64,000 nucleotides of DNA, from the NCBI GenBank assembly GCA_046348545.1, contig JAXMEB010000003.1, forward strand, positions 62,001 to 126,000, given 5' to 3'. A model generated the notes under the pieces. It was not told where the DNA came from, made no database searches, and saw nothing but the letters and a program-made list of their open reading frames with translations. This DNA comes from JAXMEB01 sp046348545 (GTDB lineage Bacteria; Pseudomonadota; Gammaproteobacteria; Berkiellales; Berkiellaceae). Shown here in pieces: positions 43,331-52,923 of this stretch; position 1 is the stretch's first letter; every line of letters begins with the position of its first letter. The translations under genes and the position numbers were made by a program.

Positions 43331-44885
43331 AATCTTTTTGTACCTGTTGAGTTAAAGGATCGGAAGTCACACGTTCACCGGCTTCGTTAACCCATCCAAT
43401 AGGTTTAGCTGGGTTACCAGCAACGAGTGTATAGGGCTCAACATCCTTCGTGACCACACTGCCTGCTGCAATAAAACTATATTGCCCTATCGTGTGTCCA
43501 CATACAATTGTCGCATTTGCGCCAATGGTGGCTCCTTTTTTGACCAGAGTGGGTCTAAATTCATTTTTACGATTGATAAAAGCACGCGGATTATGCACGT
43601 TCGTAAAGGTCACACTGGGCCCGACAAAAACATCATTTTCGAGTGAAACGCCTTCATAAATACTCACATTGTTTTGTATCTTACAGCCATCACCTATCTT
43701 TACAAATGGGCCAATGCTAACGTTTTGACCAATGTTACATCGTTCACCAATGAAGGAGCCTTTTTGAATATGACTGTGATGCCAAATTTTTGTTTCGTTG
43801 CCAATGTTACAGTTTTGATCAATGTGCGCTGAGTCGTGAGCAAAATAATTGTTCCGAGGGCCTCGAAACAAGTAAGGAACGGGATTTTGAAAATGTACCG
43901 CTTGGTTTTTTTGAATCGATAATTCAGCGGCTTTTAAGATTTCCACGACGCTACAGCCTTCAATGCCATCGGTAACCGGGGTACGGTTTTCTCGAATACA
44001 ATCTAAGAAATGGCTATCTTCTGAGACCAAGGGTTCTTCTGGAGTCAGCGGTATCAGTTTCGGGGTTGTTTTGGCCGGTTGAGGTAGACCATCCACCCAT
44101 TCGGTTGGATAGGGATGAAGTTGTAATTTTTCTTCCCATGGTTTTCCATCGTCAAAAATAACCATCGCTTTTTCACCGATGACTACCAATCGTTGTTCTT
44201 TGTAAGGATGCAGCCAAGAGACAAAGATGTGAGCTAATTCGCCACCAGGAAAGCTTAAATGTGTATGAGTGATATCAGATGCAGTGTGTTGTAGATATTT
44301 GCCACCCACCGCGGTCACAGTATGCGGCATCTTTTGAATCAGGGATAAAATCATTGAAATATCATGGGGGGCAAAGCTCCACCAGATATTATCTTCAGAG
44401 TGATATTTGCCTAAGTTAAGTCGATTTGAATAAAGGTAATTGATTTTCCCCAGAGTTCCATCTTGGACTAATGCTTTGAGCTGTTTGAAGCCGGCGTGGT
44501 ATTGAAGAATATGGCCTACCATCAGGACTCGCTGATTTTGTTCGGCTAAAGCAACCAAAACACGAGCATCATTTGCACATAAAGCTAAAGGCTTTTCGAC
44601 AAAAACATGTTTGTGCGCTTGAAGACACTGCTTTGCGAGATTAAAGTGTGTGGTAGCTGGCGTTGCGATCAGGACACCATCAATTTGATGGTCATTTAAA
44701 ATAGACTCAAGCGTTAGTTGCTTGACTTCGTATGTTTCACTAAAACGCTGACTAACCTCAGCCTCTAAATCACAGATCCCATAAAGTGCGCCCAATTGGT
44801 GTAGTACACGGGTATGATTTTTACCCCAATTCCCACACCCGATAACGACAATTTTCAAATCAGAATAGGGTTTTTGAATTTGCAA
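43323..44885 (-). CDS. Gfo/Idh/MocA dehydrogenase fused to hexapeptide acetyltransferase (WbpB-WbpD-like)
   Basis: A 520-residue fusion. Residues about 1-325 are a Gfo/Idh/MocA oxidoreductase (IGCGNWGKNH Rossmann motif, VFVEKPLA). Residues about 345-505 are a left-handed beta-helix acetyltransferase with many [LIV]-G-x4 hexapeptides (CNIGNETKIWHHSHI, CNIGQNVSIGPFV, GATIGANATIVCG), like WbpD/WlbB. Together with WbpE this covers oxidation at C3, amination and acetylation in UDP-2,3-diacetamido-glucuronate synthesis; the first step (WbpA) is not in this window. This gene heads the minus-strand glycan operon. Confidence 0.88.
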   Translation of the reverse strand: MQIQKPYSDLKIVVIGCGNWGKNHTRVLHQLGALYGICDLEAEVSQRFSETYEVKQLTLESILNDHQIDGVLIATPATTHFNLAKQCLQAHKHVFVEKPLALCANDARVLVALAEQNQRVLMVGHILQYHAGFKQLKALVQDGTLGKINYLYSNRLNLGKYHSEDNIWWSFAPHDISMILSLIQKMPHTVTAVGGKYLQHTASDITHTHLSFPGGELAHIFVSWLHPYKEQRLVVIGEKAMVIFDDGKPWEEKLQLHPYPTEWVDGLPQPAKTTPKLIPLTPEEPLVSEDSHFLDCIRENRTPVTDGIEGCSVVEILKAAELSIQKNQAVHFQNPVPYLFRGPRNNYFAHDSAHIDQNCNIGNETKIWHHSHIQKGSFIGERCNIGQNVSIGPFVKIGDGCKIQNNVSIYEGVSLENDVFVGPSVTFTNVHNPRAFINRKNEFRPTLVKKGATIGANATIVCGHTIGQYSFIAAGSVVTKDVEPYTLVAGNPAKPIGWVNEAGERVTSDPLTQQVQKDYA

Positions 44886-45022
44886 AGCGACTTCCTAGCA
44901 AGCTAACACTGAAACGAGGGATTTTCTCATATTTAATAGAGTGAAACCAGGGTGACTCAATAAGATATTGTTTGTTAACTTAGTCAATTATGATGCGCTG
45001 GAGATGAGCTAAAGCGCATGGG

Positions 45023-45057
45023 TATAATCTCATCATGACAGAGACTAAAGGCGGTTC
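45023..45057 (+). promoter_or_regulatory. Promoter/leader of the first MNT-HEPN operon
   Basis: A TATAAT at 45023-45028 with TGGG just before it suggests an extended -10; no good -35 at 17 bp. AAAGGCGG lies before the ATG at 45058. Confidence is limited to the -10 and the ribosome site. Confidence 0.45.
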
Positions 45058-45360
45058 ATGCAAGATATACAATCCTATGAATTTTTTAAAAAACTTCAAG
45101 CGTTGCCTTTTGTTGAAGAGGTTTTGCTTTATGGTTCTCGCGCCCGTGGTACCAATCGCCCTCGTTCAGATATTGATCTGGCCGTCGCTTGTCCTACGGC
45201 TACTGATTCAGATTGGCTTAGAGTCTTAGAGATCATAGACAATGCGGATACTCTCCTTAAAATTGATTGTGTGCGCTTCGATCAGTTATCAGACGCTAAT
45301 TTGTTAAAACAGGAAATTATGAAAGATGCGATTGCGCTGTACCAAAGGGAATCAAAATGA
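45058..45360 (+). CDS. mntA: MntA-type nucleotidyltransferase antitoxin
   Basis: A 100-residue minimal nucleotidyltransferase. GSRARG...SDIDLA fits G-S-x10-D-x-D. In characterised MntA-HepT pairs this antitoxin AMPylates a tyrosine of the HEPN toxin and so neutralises it. The downstream HEPN gene overlaps by 4 bp. AAAGGCGG precedes the ATG. Confidence 0.88.
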   Translation: MQDIQSYEFFKKLQALPFVEEVLLYGSRARGTNRPRSDIDLAVACPTATDSDWLRVLEIIDNADTLLKIDCVRFDQLSDANLLKQEIMKDAIALYQRESK

Positions 45361-45731
45361 ATGATCAAGTGAAAAAATCGTTTGATAGGCTAGAAAAGGC
45401 AATCATTGCTTTGCAGGTCATGGTTGTCAAGCCGATGGAAGCCGATCGCAGTAATATTGATGCGACGATTCAGCGTTTTGAATTTACCATTGAGTTGTAT
45501 TGGAAACTCTTAAAAAGGCTTTTAGAAGAAAAAGGCGTGATAGTTCAATATCCCAGAGATGTTTTACGAGAAGCTTATGCGGGTAGGCTTATTGATGATG
45601 AGGCTATATGGCTTAACATGCTTAAAGATCGTAATTTGAGCTCTCATACTTACAATGAAGAGCTGCTGATGAAATTTATGGGCATATCAAACAATATTTT
45701 CCCATTATCAAAAAAACGTTTGAACGCTTGA
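45357..45731 (+). CDS. hepT: HEPN toxin (HI0074/HepT-like)
   Basis: A 124-residue all-helical HEPN protein. The RNase motif R-x4-H-x-Y is present as R92-N-L-S-S-H97-T-Y99; Y99 is the residue position AMPylated by MntA in characterised systems. The FTIELYWKLLKRLLEEKG segment matches the nucleotidyltransferase-substrate-binding HI0074 group. It is coupled to mntA. A 29-bp sequence at its end (45721-45749) recurs after the nearby IS. Confidence 0.88.
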   Translation: MNDQVKKSFDRLEKAIIALQVMVVKPMEADRSNIDATIQRFEFTIELYWKLLKRLLEEKGVIVQYPRDVLREAYAGRLIDDEAIWLNMLKDRNLSSHTYNEELLMKFMGISNNIFPLSKKRLNA

Positions 45732-45749
45732 AGGGTTGTTAATTCGTGC
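45721..45749 (+). repeat. 29-bp direct repeat, left copy
   Basis: TGAACGCTTGAAGGGTTGTT and the following AATTCGTGC match 46812-46840 with three differences. The copies bracket the IS630-like element, the left one covering the end of the HEPN gene. It may be the trace of a duplication or of recombination. Confidence 0.65.
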
Positions 45750-45920
45750 AGAGGCTTATTTTGTCGACAGTACTTGATAAAATCTTTCTGTTTCCGAAAT
45801 AACCCATTATAATGCCTAATGCAGTCCGAGATCTGAATTGGAAGAAATACAAGCAGCGGCTCATTTGATCAGCAGTTCTCAAAATGAATAGCCGATAGAT
45901 CAACACAGGGATGGCGAATA

Positions 45921-46733
45921 TACTCAATAAACTTCAAGATGCATTTCTAAATGACTTGGAAATTGTCGTTAATTCTACCTGCGAGTGACCCCGCAATTTC
46001 TGGCAGGGTATACCTAAAGAAATTGCTTAGCGACCTTTTAAAGTCTTTCGCGCTTTTGAAAAATTGATTATTCCTAGCATGTTCATTCATGACTTTCCAC
46101 ATTCGTTCAATTGGGTTTAAATTCGGGCTATACGGTGGTAAATAATGTAGCTTGATGCTTAATCTTTTAGCCATTTTTTTTACCTCTGTTGCTCGATGGT
46201 AGCCTGCCTTATCTAATATCAAGTGAATTTTTCGAAAGGATGGGTTTTTATGCCGAACCTGAATCAAGAAATCTTCAATTGCTTCAGCATTAATGGATTT
46301 ATACTCACAAATTTGAATATTTCTGATATTTTCAAGCTCAATGGCTCCAACTAAATTGATGCGCGTTCTGCTTGCTGTTGTGTTAATTTTCTTGCTTTTG
46401 CCCACCCGTATCCAGCCATAGCTTAATTTCGTTGCTTGGGTCGGGTGTACTGAATCCATAAACAATATGGTTTCATCAGATCCAATACTATTTTTTAGAC
46501 GATTATACTTCTTTATAAATGCTAGTTGTTGCTTTCTATCTGATTTGTAAGGATGGCCTTTGGGCTCCTTATAGCTAAATCCATTGCGGTGCAGCCATTT
46601 ATTCATCTTATTACAAGTTTTGTGTCGACGTTCTAAACGTGATTTTTCTTGTTGGGATAGACTAATTCTTTTCATGCTGAATAGTTTGATCCCTTTACGC
46701 CTAAAATACAAGCATCTTCAATGATCATTGGTA
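45921..46733. mobile_element. IS630-family deletion derivative
   Basis: About 813 bp with degenerate inverted ends: TACT...AAGATGC on the left and its inverted counterpart GCATCTT...GTA on the right, each next to TA (45919-45920, 46734-46735), the IS630 target dinucleotide. A full IS630 is about 1.1 kb. The missing part is the helix-turn-helix region of the transposase. Confidence 0.75.
45947..46675 (-). pseudogene. IS630 transposase lacking its HTH region
   Basis: A frame of 242 residues. The DDE catalytic domain is intact: LFMDSVHP (first Asp), LILDKAGYH (second Asp), LPPYSPNLNPIERMW (Glu). The first 20 residues (MKRISLSQQEKSRLERRHK) look like the normal N-terminus, but then the chain jumps straight to NKMNKWLHRNGFSYK, which in full-length members follows about 80-90 residues of HTH. 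The deletion is in frame, so a DNA-binding-defective protein could be made. Confidence 0.8.
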
Positions 46734-46811
46734 TAGTAGTGGAACCAGCCTCTCAGTAATAGGTTCAGTTCTTCGATCACGGTTTGCAGACTAACCCCGC
46801 GGTTTCGCTTA

Positions 46812-46840
46812 TGAACGCTGGAAGGGCTGTTAATTCGTGT
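46812..46840 (+). repeat. 29-bp direct repeat, right copy
   Basis: Partner of 45721-45749 with three differences. It lies about 80 bp right of the IS630 derivative and about 100 bp before the DUF4143 ATPase gene. Confidence 0.65.
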
Positions 46841-46882
46841 GCATACGCGCTCACATCGACTACACTCGACAAAAAAACAAAA

Positions 46883-46901
46883 TAGTGTATTATATAAACT
46901 A
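46883..46901 (+). promoter_or_regulatory. Candidate operator before the DUF4143 ATPase
   Basis: TAGTGTAT-TAT-ATAAACTA is a 19-bp near-perfect inverted repeat (one mismatch between 8-bp arms), 36 bp before the ATPase ATG and in a very AT-rich promoter-like stretch. No factor can be assigned. Confidence 0.45.
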
Positions 46902-46936
46902 CAGTATTAAGTATTTTTTGTAGATTAAGGTCGACA

Positions 46937-48139
46937 ATGCTAGATAATCTATATGGGTATCACCTTGAAGTCATGGCTCACACACCACTGGTGTTTAAAC
47001 GCTATCTTTATAAACAGCTGAGCTGGGAGTCTCAAGCTTTATGTATTATTGGTGATAGAGGCGTTGGGAAATCGACCTTAATCTGTCAGAGGCTTATTGA
47101 GCATTATCAGAAGTTGCCCCGAGCGCTTTATATTTCAGCAGATAATATTAATGTGCTGGCGAATGGTTTGTTGAATACAGCTAAAACTTTTTTTGCTCAA
47201 GGCGGGGAGGCATTATTTATTGATGAAGTTCATAAGTATCCAGATTGGTCAATAGAATTAAAGAATATTATAGATATTTATAAAAATAGAAAGATTATTT
47301 TTACGGGCAGTTCCAGTTTAGAATTAGCGAAGAGTAAAGCAGATTTATCTAGGCGAGTCAGTTATAAAAGGCTGGTTGGTTTATCCTTTAGAGAATACCT
47401 TCAATTTTTTTTAAAAAGTGAACTGCCTATTTTTACTTTGGATGAAATTTTATTAAATCACACCGAAATTGTGTCAGAACTCAAGTTGGAAGCAGTTTTG
47501 AAGCACTTTCAAGATTATTTATGCTGTGGCTATTATCCTTTCTTCTTGGAGGGGTTGGGTGATTATCTTGAAAAAATTAATAATATGATAGAGAAAGTTA
47601 TCTATGAGGATCTTTCTGTGATCTATCAGCTTAAGGGTGCTAGCTTAGTAGCGCTTAAAAAAATAATCTGGTTGATTGCAACGGCGGGTATTTTTATTCC
47701 CAACATTGATAACATGAGTAAGGAATTAAGATTATCTAGGGATTTTGTTTATGACGCTTTAGAATATCTTGGGCGTTCAGGCATCATTAGCAATATTTAT
47801 CCGAGTGGTGTGGGTATGAAGTTGATCCGTAAGCCAGGTCGTATCTATCTAAATAACAGTAATACCTATTCAGCCATTAATGGTGAAATGAAGCTTAAAG
47901 CAGATGTGGGTGTGGTTAGGGAGATATTTTTTGCTAACCAACTCGGATCGTTTCATAAAATTAATACGGGTGATGTCGGTGATTTCCTGATTGATGATCG
48001 GTATGTTGTTGAAATTGGGGGGGCTGGCAAAACAAAGAAACAGATTAAGCAGCATTCAGAAGCGTATCTGGCTTTGGACGGTATTGAAATAGGTGCAGGA
48101 AACAGAATCCCACTATATCTTTTTGGTTTTCTATATTAA
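46937..48139 (+). CDS. AAA ATPase with DUF4143 C-terminal domain
   Basis: A 400-residue ATPase: GDRGVGKST (Walker A), EALFIDEVHKY (Walker B), FTGSSSLEL (sensor 1), then a DUF4143 region with a winged helix (LRLSRDFVYDALEYLGRSGII) and a VVEIGGAGKTKKQI PD-(D/E)XK-like end. Such proteins are common orphan accessory genes, sometimes seen as defence- or toxin-associated; the exact function is unknown. It sits between the first MNT-HEPN pair and gmd. Confidence 0.85.
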   Translation: MLDNLYGYHLEVMAHTPLVFKRYLYKQLSWESQALCIIGDRGVGKSTLICQRLIEHYQKLPRALYISADNINVLANGLLNTAKTFFAQGGEALFIDEVHKYPDWSIELKNIIDIYKNRKIIFTGSSSLELAKSKADLSRRVSYKRLVGLSFREYLQFFLKSELPIFTLDEILLNHTEIVSELKLEAVLKHFQDYLCCGYYPFFLEGLGDYLEKINNMIEKVIYEDLSVIYQLKGASLVALKKIIWLIATAGIFIPNIDNMSKELRLSRDFVYDALEYLGRSGIISNIYPSGVGMKLIRKPGRIYLNNSNTYSAINGEMKLKADVGVVREIFFANQLGSFHKINTGDVGDFLIDDRYVVEIGGAGKTKKQIKQHSEAYLALDGIEIGAGNRIPLYLFGFLY

Positions 48140-48211
48140 TTAAGAGCCGGGGTTGTCTTCCCTTATAGAAGGCGTAAAATGGACCACATTTGAAGTTGAA
48201 TAGCTCATATT

Positions 48212-49309
48212 GTGTTAAAAGAAAAAAAAGTTGCACTCATTACAGGCGTTACAGGGCAAGATGGTGCTTACCTGGCTGAATTTTTATTGAATAAAAACTA
48301 TATTGTGCACGGCATTAAGCGTCGCACATCGTTGTTCAATACCGATCGAATCGATCACCTTTATCAAGATCCTCATATCGATAACCGTGATTTTATACTG
48401 CACCATGGTGATATGACGGATTCAACGAGTTTAATTCGAGTTATTCAGCAAGTTAAACCAGATGAAATCTATAATTTAGCAGCGCAGAGTCATGTCGCTG
48501 TTTCATTTGAGCAGCCAGAATATACGGCAAACGCAGATGCCTTAGGGACGCTTCGTATTTTAGAAGCCATTCGGATTTTAGGGCTTGAGCAGAAAACAAA
48601 ATTTTACCAAGCTTCAACATCTGAGCTCTATGGCAAGGTGCAAGCTATCCCTCAGACTGAGAACACGCCATTTTATCCACGCTCACCTTATGCAGTGGCT
48701 AAGCTGTATGCTTACTGGATTACGGTGAATTATCGAGAGGCTTATGGGCTCTATGCTTGTAATGGCATTTTATTTAACCATGAGTCGCCTATTCGGGGTG
48801 AAACCTTTGTTTCTAGAAAAGTAACGAGGGCGCTAGCGCGCATCAAGCTTGGGTTACAAGATTGTTTGTATTTAGGCAATTTGGATGCGAAGCGAGACTG
48901 GGGACATGCTAAAGACTACGTTGAGGCACAATGGTTAATGCTTCAGCAAGATATGCCACAAGATTTTGTGATTGCTACCGGTATCCAACATACCGTCCGC
49001 GAATTTGTTGAGCTGGCAGCCGATGAGTTAGGGATTCGTTTAGCATGGCGTGGTGAAGGGTTGAACGAAGTCGGCGTTGATGCGAATACGGGCACCTGTT
49101 TAGTGCGCGTCGATTCGCGTTATTTTAGGCCTACGGAAGTTGACACGCTGCTAGGCGAACCAGCCAAAGCGAAACATGCACTAGATTGGCAGCCTAGAAT
49201 CAGTTTTCAAGCTTTAGTGAAAGAGATGGTGCAATCTGACTTTGAGCTAGCCAAGCAAGATGCATTGTGTGCCAGCGAAGGGTATAAAACATTTGCTTAT
49301 TTTGAGTGA
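48212..49309 (+). CDS. gmd: GDP-mannose 4,6-dehydratase
   Basis: A 365-residue SDR that turns GDP-D-mannose into GDP-4-keto-6-deoxymannose. TGVTGQDGAYL binds NADP; YPRSPYAVAKLYAYW carries Y-x3-K; NHESPIRGETFVSRKVTRAL is family-typical. The start is GTG at 48212. Normally fcl follows directly; here it is 10 kb away at 59340, separated by accessory genes. Confidence 0.96.
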   Translation: MLKEKKVALITGVTGQDGAYLAEFLLNKNYIVHGIKRRTSLFNTDRIDHLYQDPHIDNRDFILHHGDMTDSTSLIRVIQQVKPDEIYNLAAQSHVAVSFEQPEYTANADALGTLRILEAIRILGLEQKTKFYQASTSELYGKVQAIPQTENTPFYPRSPYAVAKLYAYWITVNYREAYGLYACNGILFNHESPIRGETFVSRKVTRALARIKLGLQDCLYLGNLDAKRDWGHAKDYVEAQWLMLQQDMPQDFVIATGIQHTVREFVELAADELGIRLAWRGEGLNEVGVDANTGTCLVRVDSRYFRPTEVDTLLGEPAKAKHALDWQPRISFQALVKEMVQSDFELAKQDALCASEGYKTFAYFE

Positions 49310-49380
49310 TGGTGAGTTGTAAATAGATGCAGCAATATAGACAAACAGATTTGGTAAGTTCAACTCGACAGAAAGGCGTC

Positions 49381-52137
49381 ATGAAGATCACCAAAAAGAA
49401 GAAAATCAAAGTTCCGAAAGTGTCTCTTAACGGTTGGAATACCACGGATTCTGATGAAATAGAACGAAGACGGATCCGAGGGCAAACAGAGAAATTTAAA
49501 GTTCAAAATTTGCATCCGACACAGAATTATTTCAGCTCTTTTTGTTTGACGACAGCGGAAAATAAGCAATACCACATTGAGATTCGGTCGTTGTCTGAAC
49601 TAATAAATTCGTGTGATTGTTTTGACTATCGTCACAATAGACTAGGGACTTGCAAGCATATTGAGCATGTTCTCTTTTATTTGAATAAATCCAAAAAAAA
49701 ATTATTTAAAAAAGCACAAATAGAAGGGAGTCCCAAAACAGAAATTTTTCTAGAACATCGTTCCAATAGAATGGGTATTCGTTGGTCACGACGACCTCCC
49801 GCGATATTGCATCGATTAATTTCGCCCTATTTTTCATCGGATAATTTTTCAAGTCATGAGCTTACTTCCGCATGGTCAAAATTAAAGAGCGTTTTAAATG
49901 AAAGTAATTATGTTTTCAAGAGAGCGCTTAGGGTTTCAGAGCATATTGAATATTTCGTAGAGTATCAAAACCAAATTTCTCAAAAGAAGGTATTTAAGGA
50001 AAGCTTTCTAAAGAAAATACAAGCAGGTAAAAAATCTATTCATCTTCTAAAACACCCCCTCTACTCTTATCAGCAAGAAGGCGCGTTACATCTTGCGCTG
50101 AATGAGCGTGCTTTATTGGCTGATGAGATGGGATTGGGAAAAACGATTCAGGCTATTGCAGCATGTGAGTTGCTGCGCCGTGAGAAAAATGTTCAAAAAG
50201 TATTAATTATTGCAACCGCCTCTCTAAAAGCAGAGTGGGAAGAGCAAATTAATAAATTCACGGACCTATCAAGCCTTATTATTAGAGGATCTCGTGCGGA
50301 AAGGCTACAACAATACGAAAAACCGGCCTTTTTTTATCTGATGAATTATGAGCAAGCCATTATTGACCGTCAAGAGATCCAAACAGTCTTGTCACCTGAT
50401 GTGATTGTCCTAGATGAAGCTCAACGTATAAAAAATTGGCAAAGTAAGACAGCTCAAACGATAAAATTGCTCAAAAGTCCATATGCTTTTATTTTGACAG
50501 GGACTCCTATAGAAAATCGTATTGATGATGTTTACTCCATTACACAATTTTTAGATCCTTATCTATTTGGGGCACTTTTTCGATTTAATCGAGAGTTTTA
50601 TCAGCTCGATGAGAATGGTAGGCCCATAGGCTATAAGAATCTAGATGAACTGCATCGGCGATTAACCCCGATTATGCTTAGACGTCAGAAAAGTGATGTT
50701 GAAGGTCAGCTTCCCAAGCGTACTGTCAACCACTATTTTGTTAAGATGTCAAAAGAACAACGTTTACGATATGACGAATATCAAGATAAAGTGGCTCGTT
50801 TAGTCGCACGATCTAAAAAGCGACCGCTTCGGAAAGAAGATTTTGAGAGACTTCAACGATGGCTAGCTTGTATGCGGATGCTGTGTGATACGCCTTATAT
50901 TCTTGATCAAAAATGCCGTGTTTCACCAAAACTAAATGAGCTGAAGAACATTTTAAAAGAGCTTTTATCGGATGAAAGCACAAAGATCATTATATTCTCT
51001 GAATGGGTTAAAATGCTTGAGCTGGTTAGAGAGCATGCAGAAAAAAATAATTTAGAAGTTGCTTGGCATACTGGAGCTGTGAATCAAGTCAAGCGACGTC
51101 TTGAAATTAAACGTTTTAAAGAAGATCCTCGTTGTCGATTATTCTTGTCGACGGATTGCGGCAGTGTTGGGTTGAACCTGCAAAGTGCCAATGTTGTGAT
51201 CAATCTGGACTTGCCGTGGAACCCGGCTAAGTTAGAGCAACGAATTGCACGTGCATGGCGGAAGCATCAAACTCGTTCTGTGCAGGTTATCAATTTGGTT
51301 TGTGAAGATAGCATTGAGCATCGAATGATCACCTTACTTAGCCAGAAGCAATCACTGGCACAAAGTGTTTTGGGGAGTGGCGAATTAAAGGAAATGCCTT
51401 TGCCTTCCAGTCGTGCTGATTTTATTGAGCGTTTAGAAAGTTTGATCAACCCCTTAGATTTGACGCCGAAGAAGGATGCTATTTTACCTGAGGGCTTGAT
51501 GTCAGATCTTATTCTGCTTCAGGCGCACCAGCATGCAGAGACGGGTCAAAGAGCTGCATTGGCTGTTGTTAATGAGAGGATTAATGAAGTAAAGAGTCAC
51601 CTTATAGACAATTTAAAGTTAGATCCCCTACATGTCGAAATTTTAGACCGTGATACCTATGAAACTATAAATCGTTTGATAAAGGCAGGCATACTATCAT
51701 TGTCAAAACCGCTAGAAACATTGCATCAGTTGGCAGATCCACCCCTGGCTAGAAAGTCGTTGTATACTGAAAAACAACTTGCTGAAGCAAGAATGCATTT
51801 TTCTGATGCGGTCAGAAAGCAGCGAATGGCTCAACTTCTCCTTGAGGGTGAATTTCATGAAGAAGCCCTCAATCCTATTCATGATGCTCTAAAATCAGTA
51901 GTGACTTCTTTTTCGCACTTAAACGGGAAGCAGGATGACTCTAATTTATTTACAGATGAGTTTATTAACAAAAATTTAATAGAGCAGCATGGATTTCCAG
52001 AGCAGGCAGCATCCTTGTTTAGTTATGTAACCGATGAGCTAAATCAAGTGCCGTTGCCCCATGTTAAGTTTTTACTTAATGATAATAATCAAGTGATTCA
52101 GTATTTGAGTAAGAGATTAGATGAGCAAACAAATTAG
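49381..52137 (+). CDS. SWIM zinc finger - SNF2 helicase/translocase
   Basis: A 918-residue SNF2-family ATPase. An N-terminal SWIM zinc finger (C78-x-C80...C91-x-H93) precedes the SNF2 core: ADEMGLGKTIQAI (motif I), VLDEAQRIKNW (DEAQ), LTGTPIENR, and helicase-C motifs FLSTDCGSVGLNLQ and DLPWNPAKLEQRIARAWR. About 230 unassigned residues follow. The start at 49381 has AGAAAGG upstream; an ATG at 49327 is also in frame. It overlaps the MNT gene by 17 bp, so it belongs to a four-gene run with MNT, HEPN and a SEC-C-like gene. Defence or nucleoid functions are possible. Confidence 0.88.
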   Translation: MKITKKKKIKVPKVSLNGWNTTDSDEIERRRIRGQTEKFKVQNLHPTQNYFSSFCLTTAENKQYHIEIRSLSELINSCDCFDYRHNRLGTCKHIEHVLFYLNKSKKKLFKKAQIEGSPKTEIFLEHRSNRMGIRWSRRPPAILHRLISPYFSSDNFSSHELTSAWSKLKSVLNESNYVFKRALRVSEHIEYFVEYQNQISQKKVFKESFLKKIQAGKKSIHLLKHPLYSYQQEGALHLALNERALLADEMGLGKTIQAIAACELLRREKNVQKVLIIATASLKAEWEEQINKFTDLSSLIIRGSRAERLQQYEKPAFFYLMNYEQAIIDRQEIQTVLSPDVIVLDEAQRIKNWQSKTAQTIKLLKSPYAFILTGTPIENRIDDVYSITQFLDPYLFGALFRFNREFYQLDENGRPIGYKNLDELHRRLTPIMLRRQKSDVEGQLPKRTVNHYFVKMSKEQRLRYDEYQDKVARLVARSKKRPLRKEDFERLQRWLACMRMLCDTPYILDQKCRVSPKLNELKNILKELLSDESTKIIIFSEWVKMLELVREHAEKNNLEVAWHTGAVNQVKRRLEIKRFKEDPRCRLFLSTDCGSVGLNLQSANVVINLDLPWNPAKLEQRIARAWRKHQTRSVQVINLVCEDSIEHRMITLLSQKQSLAQSVLGSGELKEMPLPSSRADFIERLESLINPLDLTPKKDAILPEGLMSDLILLQAHQHAETGQRAALAVVNERINEVKSHLIDNLKLDPLHVEILDRDTYETINRLIKAGILSLSKPLETLHQLADPPLARKSLYTEKQLAEARMHFSDAVRKQRMAQLLLEGEFHEEALNPIHDALKSVVTSFSHLNGKQDDSNLFTDEFINKNLIEQHGFPEQAASLFSYVTDELNQVPLPHVKFLLNDNNQVIQYLSKRLDEQTN

Positions 52138-52441
52138 GCTAAGCGATCGTGAAGTCCAAGCTATCCAAAAAATATTTCTTCGTTATTTTGGGGGTGAGGA
52201 TCACATTTGGCTTTTTGGCTCTCGTACAGACTTAAGTAAGCGAGGTGGCGATATCGATCTTTATATTGAAACAAAGATTGATGACTTATCTGAAATTTCA
52301 GATAAAAAAATTAAATTTCTAGTTGATTTGAAGAGTGAAATTGGTGACCAAAAAATTGATATTGTTTTAAGAAGACTATTGTCACATGATAATTTGCCTA
52401 TTTATGATGAGGCTCGAAATTCGGGGGTAATGCTTATATGA
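52121..52441 (+). CDS. MNT-family nucleotidyltransferase (antitoxin-like)
   Basis: A 106-residue nucleotidyltransferase: WLFGSRTDLSKRGGDIDLYI fits the G-S-x9-D-x-D pattern. It starts inside the SNF2 gene and overlaps the HEPN gene by 4 bp. It is not closely similar to the MntA at 45058. By analogy with MntA-HepT it should AMPylate and silence the adjacent HEPN protein. Confidence 0.85.
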   Translation: MSKQIRLSDREVQAIQKIFLRYFGGEDHIWLFGSRTDLSKRGGDIDLYIETKIDDLSEISDKKIKFLVDLKSEIGDQKIDIVLRRLLSHDNLPIYDEARNSGVMLI

Positions 52442-52923
52442 AGAAATATCAGCATTTAAAAGACTATGAAAAAGTCGCTGACATTCACGCGCGCAGATTA
52501 AGCGCTGCCGTTAATAAAACGCAATTCTTATTTCCGTTCACGCCAGAATCGCTAAGTCTGTTGCAAGATGAGCAAGTTGCACTTTTGGATATGATGACTA
52601 CTCGGTTTGGTAAGTTGCAGGATATAATTGGTGTAAAAATATTTCCGATTATTCTAGATATCCTGGGTGAGAATGCTCCAAGTTTTAGAGATAAGCTGAA
52701 TAGTTTGGAAAAACTCGGGGTTATAGATGATGCGCAGTGGTGGATGGAAATGCGTGAAATTAGAAATCAAATAACGCATGATTATCCTGAAAACTACAAT
52801 GTATTGTCAGCTGATTTTAATAAGATGCTTCCCTTTGTTCAAGGGCTAATTGTGTTTTGGGAAAAATTAAAAATATATATTGGCACATTGCCACAATGTG
52901 TAGGCCTGAGTAATGAACAATAA
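52438..52923 (+). CDS. HEPN toxin-like protein
   Basis: A 161-residue helical protein. R109-N-Q-I-T-H114-D-Y116 in REIRNQITHDYP is the R-x4-H-x-Y HEPN RNase/AMPylation motif. It is longer than the HEPN at 45357. The following gene (52913) starts inside its last codons, so SNF2, MNT, HEPN and the SEC-C-like gene were one coupled operon. Confidence 0.83.
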   Translation: MKKYQHLKDYEKVADIHARRLSAAVNKTQFLFPFTPESLSLLQDEQVALLDMMTTRFGKLQDIIGVKIFPIILDILGENAPSFRDKLNSLEKLGVIDDAQWWMEMREIRNQITHDYPENYNVLSADFNKMLPFVQGLIVFWEKLKIYIGTLPQCVGLSNEQ

